Source: Romanomermis culicivorax (lineage: Eukaryota; Nematoda; Enoplea; Mermithida; Mermithidae). Taken from it: 64,000 nucleotides of DNA. The notes below the pieces were generated by a model. The model saw only the letters and a list, made by a program, of their open reading frames with translations, was not told where the DNA came from and did no database searches. The stretch spans positions 240,001-304,000 of the forward strand of contig CAWUHX010000264.1 of NCBI GenBank assembly GCA_963922205.1, read 5' to 3'. Shown here piece by piece: positions 55,965 to 64,000 of the stretch. The translations under genes and the position numbers were made by a program. Numbering within the stretch: position 1 is the first letter of the stretch; the number at the start of each line of letters is the position of its first letter.

Positions 55965-58900
55965 GTAAGTTTCAAAAATGTGAATTAGGATTGTCCCAGG
56001 CCCCGGCGCCGGGGTAGCTGCCCCGGGCCGGGGCTAGGGTTGCCCCGGTTCGGGGCAAGACTACATATAAAACTAGTAGTTTGGATAGGAAAACAAGCTC
56101 GATTTATACTAGAACAGGGTTCATACACAACCTGGAAAACCTGGAAAACACGGAATTTTTTTTCAGGTCTGTAAAACCTGGAAAACACAGGGAATTTTTT
56201 TTAGGTCTGGAAAACCTGGAAAACACAGGGAATTTTGTGGAAAAATAAATATTTTGTGTTGAAAAGTAGAGGAAAATCGTCAAATTTTTTCGCTGCGCTG
56301 CGGCGAGTTTTCTTATTCGACTATGCACATTGAAAGTGAAATTGCTTAAAATCATCGAGTATTTGAGATCGTTTTTTTTTAGTTTTTCAACTTCAACTTT
56401 TAATTTAGCCTTTAAATTATTATGTCAAAGTCAACGTTTCAATTAGATTGTAAGGGTAATATTCGAGAAAACATTCAAACATCTCATTTATGCCAGAAAA
56501 TTGGAGACTAATCAACAAAATGCTATCGGCTATATAGAGCATTTATATTTGCGAGCGAAAAAAATCGAGTCTGGTCAGGGTTTTTTTAGCTCAATTAGGA
56601 GCCATTGCTTCTAAAAATTCTGATTAACTCCTAAAAATTTAGGGGCACAAGCCAACATGGCTTATAAAAATTAGAGCCTAACGACCCTTTTGATTGGGTG
56701 AGTTTCCTGTCCGGAGATGCATTCTTATGCGTTTTTAAGAAAACATATCGAAAATTTTCCGGCGCTTCGCGCACTTATGATTCTTGTTATCATTTCTGTT
56801 GTGCGGTTGGAAAATGTCGGCCTAGTTTACGCTGGTTTATAGCTTTTAAACATCAGCATGTTATGGATGAATGTTTGGCCTTGTATTGTTTCTTCACATA
56901 TTCGACTAAAACCTAGATTTTTCTAGATTATTTCCACAAAATCGTTTTGTGGTTCTTTAGAATTTTCGACTTTCTTGAAGATAACTTTTTGCATTTGGAA
57001 AATGATTAAGCGTGGGACAATAGCAGAGGTTCTGCTGTCTGAAAAAGTCATTCAATTCTTTGCTGCTAACCTAATTTTTGAATTTTAGTTTGCCTAACTG
57101 AAAACAAGTTGAATTCACTAGACTTTTCACACATGAAATAGATGTTAAAAATAGCCATTTTCCAACGATATAGAATATCAAAATGCAAATTTTTTTCGGT
57201 GCTCTGCACCGCATTTATTACCGATATCCGAGTCCGAAGTAAAATATCGATCACACTTTTTTATGGTTTATACTTTGGTTTATATATATCATAAATAATT
57301 ATGATTGGTAAATTACTGGCTCTTGATATACCAAAACGTTAGAAAAATGTTTTAACGCTTCCACCAATCAAATGGTGAAAAGATCACGATTGATCATCGG
57401 TACAGCTGCATAAGAATGTGCTGGAAAATTAATTTTCCGACGTTTTAGAGGCCTCGGAATCAAAATTTTTCGGCGCTAGTTTGCGCAATAATTCGAAATA
57501 AATTTTTTGATTTAGTACTCTATTTTTGATGATACTTTAGCTCACACATGTTTCTATTATTCAGTGTTTTTCTTCAGGATAGTATATTTCATCATTATAA
57601 AAACCTGGAAAAATTTCATTTGTCAACCTGGAAAACCTGGAAAACACAGGGAATTTTTTTTCTCCAACTTTGTATGTACCCTATAGAACTGAAGTTTAGG
57701 ATATGACAAGTAAAGGTTCAGTAATCAGTTTGACAGTAGTACTTTTAGGAATCGCGAAAGTCACGTTATGTTTCGATAAAAGTTTACATATTTTCATTGT
57801 ATCTGGGACTGCACTTCAACTTCAATACAGGTTCTTGGTTTTTTTTCAGAAAACCTACAATTGTTTAATTTTTGTGATATCTTCAACTTTCTTCTCAAAC
57901 TTTTTTTCAAAAATTTTTCACTTCCAGTCATTAGCATGCGTGCTAACGTCTAAAAATTTCCATTAGCATGGCTCTGGTTTTATTAGCACTGTGCTGAAAA
58001 CCCTGCAGATGAATCGATAGAAGTGTTTAGGCAGGTGTGCAATGCAGTTTCTTTGGGGAAAGATTGAGCTTCCTCGTACTTAATAATGACAGTTATCTCA
58101 AAAATTAAATTTTTTTGTCTAAAATACTCAAACTCTTTCTAACCTATCAATCAATTCATTATCATAGCTGACATGAAATGAAAAGAAAAAGAATAGCCTT
58201 AAAAATTTTTCCATGAATGATACATGAAGTATGGTACCACTGGTGACGTATATGGTATATTTTAGTACGTTATATGTCTGCCCCGGCACCGGGGCAGCTG
58301 CCCGGCCCCGGCTAAAATGTCTGCCCCGGGACAACCCTAATGTGAATCATTAAATTTTTTGAATTTTTCCATATTTTCAAGTTCAAATACAAACGCTGAC
58401 CAGTTTGACGTTGAGCCACAATAAATTAACAGGTAATAGTAAGATGTAACATAAAAATTTCATTATAAATTTAAAAACGAAAATTTTTTCAGCTGTGCCG
58501 GCCGGAATCGCTGAATTATTGAATCTCGAAATGTTGAATCTGTGGAATAATCGTATCGAAGTAATAATTTCCTGCGCTTTTTCTGAAAACCTGAGCTTTT
58601 TGATGCAGTTTTGTATATAATGTAGAAAATTTTAAGAATTCGCGTTATCTGAAACTTTAGACTCAGGGATCTAAATTGTATTTTTCAGAGCATCAAGCTC
58701 AAACTGTAAAAACTGAATTTTATTTTGAGTCAGAATCTAAAAAAATTAGCTCAAATAGAATTTTATTTCTTTTTAGGAACTACCCACATCGATATCATCA
58801 TTGCCCAAATTACGCGTGCTGAATTTAGGGTAAGAAATCTAATTTCGCAATTTACCTTGATCTAATCTGCATAATTTTTAAGCATGAATCGTTTATGGAC

Positions 58901-60155
58901 TTTACCGCGCGGTTTCGGTTCTTTCCCGTGTTTGGAAGTTTTGGATTTAACGTACAATAATTTGAGCGAGAAAAGTTTGCCCGGAAATTTCTTTATGTTG
59001 GGTGAGATTTTTGATTTTTCACAATCATCAAAATTTCTATTATTTGATTGGAAAAAGTGAATTTATCGATTTATTGTTTGCTAATTTTCTTTTTCTAATT
59101 GTTGCAGAATCCTTGCGCGCCCTATATCTGGCCGACAACGATTTCGAAATGTTGCCGCAAGATATTCGACATTTTAAAAATTTACAAATTGTAAGTTTAA
59201 GTTTGAAAATTTTAAGGCTTCTGTTTTTCTGACTTTCTTCTATTCTGACTGATTTTTCGTCATTTCTTAATTTTCCAAAGAAAACTGAAGGGCGACTGGA
59301 AAAATGGATGATCGTTTTTATCAGAATTCAAAACTTTCTCGAAATGCTGTTTTTTAGAGTTAATTACAAGCGGTTTTTAGATTTTTACGTTTCCCCTCCC
59401 TTTATAGTCCAATGGCAATTGTCAATTTATTATGGAAAATTTCGAAAAAAGTCCAATCCGAAAAATAGTATAATTAACGAAAAAATTTCATTTCTCCTTT
59501 TCATTTTTTCGCATAATGTTTTTGTTTATTCATCTTCATTTTTTAAGAAAATACTTTCGAAAATTTCAGTTTCAAATCGCATCAAATTTAGCAATTTTCG
59601 CACTTTTATTTCTAGAGAATCAAATAACCAAATGAATATTTTGTTCTGTAAGATTTTAAAACCAAATATTTCAGTTAATTATGTAATTTTCAGCATTTGT
59701 GGAGAAATGATTCTTGCCTGCGAAATTCGATGCAGACCTGAATCATTTTTGTGGAGTTTTCAGTCGACAATAATATTGTTATCAATAAACTTGAAAAACA
59801 AAAAATCAACTTGAATTCAACCGTTTTCGACAAATTGCAGTAAAATTCGAAAATTGTATCGCCACTGAGCTGAATACTTTCAACTAAAATTCACAATCTG
59901 GTAAGATTTAATCTTCTAAATAATTTGAACAGTATAGGAATCTGATGTTGAAAGTCAGAATTTTATACCTCAATTAAAAGTTTGATCATTCGCTCTTCTC
60001 TGGCGTCAGTTTTTTAAAATTTAATTCTACGCATTTTCAGTTAGTTTTGCGCGACAACGATCTGGTATATTTGCCGAAAGAAATCGGAGAACTGGGACGT
60101 TTGAGAGAATTGCACATACAAGGCAACCGTTTGACGATTTTGCCGCCAGAAATTG
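55850..60155 (+). CDS. RSU1: Ras suppressor protein 1 (leucine-rich repeat protein), exons 1-7, 3' end outside
   Basis: Exons: 55850-55964, 58382-58432, 58493-58560, 58777-58829, 58883-59001, 59108-59190, 60041-60155, all GT/AG and phase-consistent, giving 201 residues plus one base. Start ATG at 55850 gives [20 protein letters not shown] and DKGISSF. Leucine-rich repeats follow: [125 protein letters not shown]. This follows RSU1 colinearly through the last LRR. About 75 C-terminal residues of the family are missing. RSU1 binds PINCH in the integrin-linked ILK/PINCH/parvin adhesion complex and affects Ras signalling. Introns 1 and 7 carry mobile elements. Confidence 0.95.
55985..58340. mobile_element. 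TIR element in RSU1 intron 1 (6-bp TSD), containing a nested element
   Basis: The left end TTAGGATTGTCCCAGG and the right end CCGGGACAACCCTAA are inverted. TGTGAA lies directly outside both (55979-55984 and 58341-58346). Subterminal CCCCGG..CCGGGGC stretches sit at 55998-56060 and 58262-58330. Without the nested element it is about 780 bp with no transposase. Confidence 0.8.
56115..57683. mobile_element. Nested hAT-like TIR element (5-bp TSD TAGAA)
   Basis: The left end CAGGGTTCATACACAA and the inverse right end TAGGGTACATACAAAG match as TIRs. TAGAA flanks both sides (56110-56114 and 57684-57688). Subterminal tandem CCTGGAAAAC words occur at 56131-56230 and 57603-57655. 1569 bp with no transposase frame; it includes three GC hairpin words. 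Confidence 0.75.
58382..58432 (+). CDS. RSU1: RSU1 exon 2
   Basis: 51 bp encoding [16 protein letters not shown] after TATTTTCAAG. The donor is ACAG/GTAATA. Confidence 0.9.
58493..58560 (+). CDS. RSU1: RSU1 exon 3
   Basis: 68 bp encoding [23 protein letters not shown] 60-bp intron precedes it. Confidence 0.92.
58777..58829 (+). CDS. RSU1: RSU1 exon 4
   Basis: 53 bp encoding [18 protein letters not shown]. The donor is TTAGG/GTAAGA. Confidence 0.92.
58883..59001 (+). CDS. RSU1: RSU1 exon 5
   Basis: 119 bp encoding [33 protein letters not shown] and FML. It is the most diagnostic exon for RSU1. Confidence 0.95.
59108..59190 (+). CDS. RSU1: RSU1 exon 6
   Basis: 83 bp encoding [19 protein letters not shown] and RHFKNLQI. 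The acceptor is TTGTTGCAG. Confidence 0.95.
60041..60155 (+). CDS. RSU1: RSU1 exon 7
   Basis: 115 bp encoding [19 protein letters not shown] and [15 protein letters not shown]. The donor is ATTG/GTGAGA, and the next exon is not in the window. Confidence 0.95.
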
Positions 60156-60166
60156 GTGAGAATAAC

Positions 60167-63087
60167 AGGGTTCATGCGCGTCCTTGAAATCCTTGAATTG
60201 TCCTTATTTTTGAAAGCCGTCCTTGAAATCCTGGAATTGTCCTTGAATTCTGGAAAAAAAGAGCAGTGCCCTCGAATTTTCTCAAAGTTCATGGCGTGAA
60301 ATTCATTTTGACGGAAAAACCTCAAAAATTTCCGGCGCTCCGCGCCGAAAAACGTTGTTCTCCTTTCAATTCTTAGTTGTGACTTTTCTGCTTTGTTTTT
60401 ACTTTTCATTTATATACCAACTGTCCAGAATTCTGCTGACAAATGGTTTTTTCCTTCACTGTTGTGCCCTCATCCCATTTCTGCATTGTATGGATTAAGC
60501 CTTTATCTCAGGATTGTATTAGTGTTACGTTTTCTCACCAACAGTAATCAGGCACCTATAAAAATCTTATACCTCGATGACATATATCTCCAACTCCAAC
60601 AACAAGAACTTGCATGTATCGGCTCTGATGTTATTTATCTTTGCTCCCAACGGTCTAGGCGACTAATGTGCAGAAACCTTGCTCATATGCAAGTTTTCAT
60701 GCAAACTTTTTTGAATGCTATCAGCGTAATTTCTTGAAGAGTGCCGCGGTGATCTTCCATTACCATCTCCTAAACAGGAGCCACATTTTTCCATTGTCAT
60801 TGAACTCGTAGAACTCAAAAAATTAACTGAAAAATAGAAGATGAACACACTTCTCAAAAATTTGCACGGTATCATTTCGGATAAGGAGGGAGTATACTAG
60901 ATACCAGTCACTTGTGATTTGTGAAAAGTTGAACAGAGACCAAAACTTGGTTTCCAAAATCAAGTGCAGGTTTTATCCATGGTTGCCTTCTTTGCAAGTG
61001 CCTAAAGAAATCCTGCTCAATCGAAAAAAGTGCAGTATTTTATGTGCATTTTGTTACAGCAGTCATTATCGTGATCAATACACCACTTTCAGTACTGTTT
61101 AACCTGTGAAAACTAAAATCTAGGTGCCAAAACGTTGTTTTTATGGGCATATGCACAATTCTTATCAAACTCCTAGGCCTTGTTTAAAAGTCACTGTATA
61201 GCGGAACTATAACTTTTACACATCCAATAGATAAGTGAACATTCAGATAAAACCTGCATCAGCTGCTGAATGTCTAATGATGTCGCTGCTACTAAAATAA
61301 TAGAGAAGACATCAGCTATGAGCCAGCAACTGGAATACGACAACCTTCAAGGTATGTTAGCAAAACTGAAGGTTGAATGAGGATTCTCATATTGTTAGTG
61401 TATGTATTTTTCAACACAGGAAGTCAGAAAAATCGATTCCCAATGCTCTCTGAGTGTGTGAAATTATGTGTAATAAGCCAGCAAATTTTAGTAATTGTAG
61501 TTTCTAGTTGGTCGAAAGGCTGCGAGTTGATGGATCACAATCTGCATAGTATTCAAGATGTCAGTAATTGAACAAACTGAATTGCTTCTGAGCGAGTTGC
61601 AGTTGAGTGGTTTGGAATAGCTCATCACAGAGGTCCCCAAGGTCGAAAATGTAGGTAGGGGTAAAATCGTAAATTTTAAGGGTAGTACTTGAAATATGCC
61701 CTGACCTTTTTTTTTTGCTCCCAGTTTTTTGCAAAGGAGGGGGGAGTTGTAGCACTCTAACCACATAGAACTTACAAATATGAATAATGCCCCTACTTTA
61801 TGCTTTTTACAGTCAAAAAACATTTACTAGTTCAACTCCATTTTCCAGCTCCCAATCATGCAACTTTAATGCACTAATTATACGTACAGAACAGTCACAC
61901 TTTGAAGACTGTTGTGCCAACTGATTCCTGCACATTTCAAGAATCGGGCACAATGTACTTTTGGAAACATTATTTGAACCAGTATCTTATGGAGTATGAG
62001 CTTATTCCATCACTGATGAGAGTTCTAACAGTGCTTTCAATTGAAAGTGCTCATGCCGAATGTGGCTTTAGTATTATTAATCCTATTAGATTATGAACCA
62101 CGAGGTTGAAACCAGATACCACTCCTGATCCACGTCAACAGACCTCACATGTCTCAACTCATAGCAGGAAAGCATGCCACAGCTTAGGTAACCATACGCG
62201 CACAGAAGACCCAACGCAGAAGCGGGGAAAAGGAAAGGAGAGCATGAAGAGGCCGAATTTTAAGAACATAATGTTTTTCTTCCCAAAGGGCGATTTTTTG
62301 ATTAATCACATATACATAAGTCATTATTTCATCTCCCAATTATATTTATAATGATTTCCTACAAGTAGTATATATTAATGTGCTGATATCCTTTCCTAAA
62401 AATCGCTATATGGCACAGAAGTTGCATACTTTCCCATTATCATTTGCTCAGTAAATGTGTCAAAAAAAGCAGTGAGTAATTCCTCAGAATCACACATTCT
62501 GCAATTTTTCTCGAATTAGTATAACCTACTGGGGAGAGGATGAAGTCTACCAAAATTTTTTGCTATAGTGAGCTGTTTTTATGGGGGTAGTAAATGAATT
62601 TCCAAATCTAAGACGGGGGTAATACCCCCCCATACCTCCCCCATGGGGTGCTCTGGCTCATCATGTTTTTCGTGTTAGATAGACTCTGTGTTGCAGATCC
62701 TGATAGACTGTGTAAACACAAGGTCGTTGTCCTGGTTAATGAATTGCAACAATACATGGAGAGTAGATATATTTTCAGGGTTTGGAATTGCTCTAGATTC
62801 CGATGATGATTTAAGGAAAAGGTATGTGTCTGGGATGTGTAGTATGTCTTCCAAGTTGAACACTGGTTTGTCTTTGTGGTTGATGATGTCTGTTTGAGTT
62901 CTATGAACAAGGGCTGATATGTGAGTGGTTTTTTCTGAGGATGCTTGGCTATTTCCTTTTGCCATTCTGGGGTATCACTATTTTTTGATAGAAAAAGTTG
63001 CAAATTGTCCTTGAAGAATGAAAAATTTTGTCCATGAAGTCCTTGAATTGTCCTTGAATTTCATTTGCAAAAGGGCGCATGAACCCT
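60167..63087 (+). mobile_element. hAT-like element in RSU1 intron 7 (6-bp TSD GAATAA)
   Basis: The ends CAGGGTTCATGCGC and GCGCATGAACCCTG are perfect inverted repeats of 14 bp. GAATAA flanks both sides. Subterminal TCCTTGAAATCCTTGAATTG words are at 60180-60250, and related TCCTTGAATTG words occur at 63008-63060. It carries a plus-strand hAT dimerisation-like remnant at 61902-62096, so it derives from an autonomous hAT element. TIR similarity to 56115-57683 (CAGGGTTCATRC) suggests one superfamily. Confidence 0.8.
61902..62096 (+). pseudogene. hAT transposase C-terminal (dimerisation) remnant
   Basis: The frame ends LIPSLMRVLTVLSIESAHAE then CGFSIINPIRL and TGA. hAT transposases end with P.L..+...L.+p.ssA..Er.FS..n.I+t..R, so this matches with the usual ER changed to EC. 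Upstream frames at 60393-61100 do not show other hAT motifs. Confidence 0.55.
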
Positions 63088-64000
63088 GGAATAAGCAACT
63101 TTGAAAGTTCTTCAAACATTGAAAAAACGACAAAATTGTTGAATTGAGTCATATTTGATAGAAGACGTTTTTTCTCGGGATTCCGATTATTCTCCAAAAT
63201 GTAACAAAATTGGGCTCATGATGAAAAGATTTTGGCTTTTAAGCAATATTAATGCTCCAGATATGTAGCATTCAGTGATTATGATGGTTTGAAGAAACTG
63301 TGTAAAAGAGTTGAAAATTCTGCAGTTTCTGTGGGTGTTAAAAAATCTAAACTTTACATGATGCTCGAGCATCCTTTGTGGTTCCATAGAAAAAAAAAGT
63401 CCTGAATCAATCATACCTCACTGATGAGTACATTTTGATTACCCGGTTTCATTTTCGAAATGACTTTCCTTGGTAGATTAAACCCAGAGGTCACCGAGGT
63501 CAAATTTTTTAGGCAGGCGTAAAATGGAAAATTTTCGGGGGTAGTAAATGTCCACTAAACGTGTCATTTTGTCTCAAAATTAGGCAACCAGTGATCGGGG
63601 TAATACCCCTCATGACTCCTCCCCATGGGGTTCTCTGATTAAACCGATTCCAGAAGCACTTTTGCATGAAATTTGTATCTAAATCCAGAACTGTCGGCTG
63701 CCCTATGAGTTTCAATGAATGTTTTTGGAGCAGAGTTCATGAGAAATGGACCTTGTAAACTTATATAAACAGGAATTGCAAATTCTTCATCTGTTTTTAG
63801 TTTTTACAGATTTTCGTTGATTCTTACACCTAGTAACTCTAAATCGTCTGTATTGTGGTATGATTTTCTTAAATATTCATCGTGTTGAGTTTCAGGATAA
63901 AGTCAACTATCCATTAAATTTCATTTCGAATTTCATTTTGGTACCCATCTATCCCGTTTTCATACGCTAATTTTCCTAAACAGTTCTTTTTTTACAAGGT
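63088..64000. other. RSU1 intron 7 continued, no exon found
   Basis: 62540-62660 and 63480-63640 share GGGGGTAGTAAATG..GGGGTAATACCCC..CCCATGGGGT words, a short dispersed repeat. I looked for the RSU1 C-terminal exon (NPWVTP-like sequence) and did not find it. Confidence 0.55.

Noticed and set aside
59308-59814. 168-residue plus frame
   Set aside because: It lies in RSU1 intron 6 between well-supported exons; AT-rich with no motif.
60041-60409. 122-residue minus frame with repeated KDNSRISRT
   Set aside because: Antisense of RSU1 exon 7 and of the CCTTGAAATC subterminal repeats.

Overview
The window is AT-rich, intron-containing, repeat-crowded animal DNA. A block of about 570 bp of TTAGGC-type telomere repeat (37679-38250, G-rich strand on minus) points to a nematode. 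Several long proline-rich ORFs inside the LTR element at 18598-28096 resemble repeated ORFs I recall from the mermithid Romanomermis culicivorax; that placement is from memory and unverified. Only two host genes are supported. All other coding signal comes from mobile elements, mostly decayed.

Left part (1-6514): a Harbinger-type transposase fragment, an integrase C-terminal scrap, two copies of a MITE, and copy 1 of a composite dispersed repeat carrying a 1.07-kb foldback element with an 8-bp target duplication. 6515-16762 (minus): a multi-exon secreted serine-protease-like gene with two tandem S1 domains. The first has an intact His/Asp/Ser triad. The second appears catalytically dead but keeps the same intron phases (2, 1, 0). 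Its introns hold a 570-bp TAA microsatellite, a TIR element and several dispersed repeats, and a 97-bp minisatellite abuts its most upstream exon.

Middle part: 18598-28096 is a complete LTR element (LTRs 544/539 bp, PPT, PBS, 4-bp TSD AATC) on the minus strand with gag-like and unclassified ORFs but no recognisable reverse transcriptase. It sits inside an older plus-strand gag/protease element (18137-18597 and 28101-28660). 28661-35570 holds only dispersed repeats and T-rich sequence. 35570-41740 is a rearranged second copy of the composite repeat. It carries a second foldback element, the telomere-type block between inverted arms, and a 1.23-kb insertion (11-bp TSD) made of 278-bp units with a 71-nt tRNA-like head.

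Right part: 44146-48581 is an endogenous retroelement fragment with gag (four zinc-knuckle-like motifs, two in-frame TGA) followed directly by an envelope-like ORF with no pol between, ending at a 100-N assembly gap. 48950-50530 (minus) is an intron-bearing hAT/ZBED transposase. 51060-55400 is repeats. 55850-60155 (plus) holds seven exons of a Ras suppressor protein 1 (RSU1) orthologue whose last exon(s) lie beyond the window. Its first intron contains two nested TIR elements, and its last visible intron contains a hAT-like element 11 bp after the splice donor.
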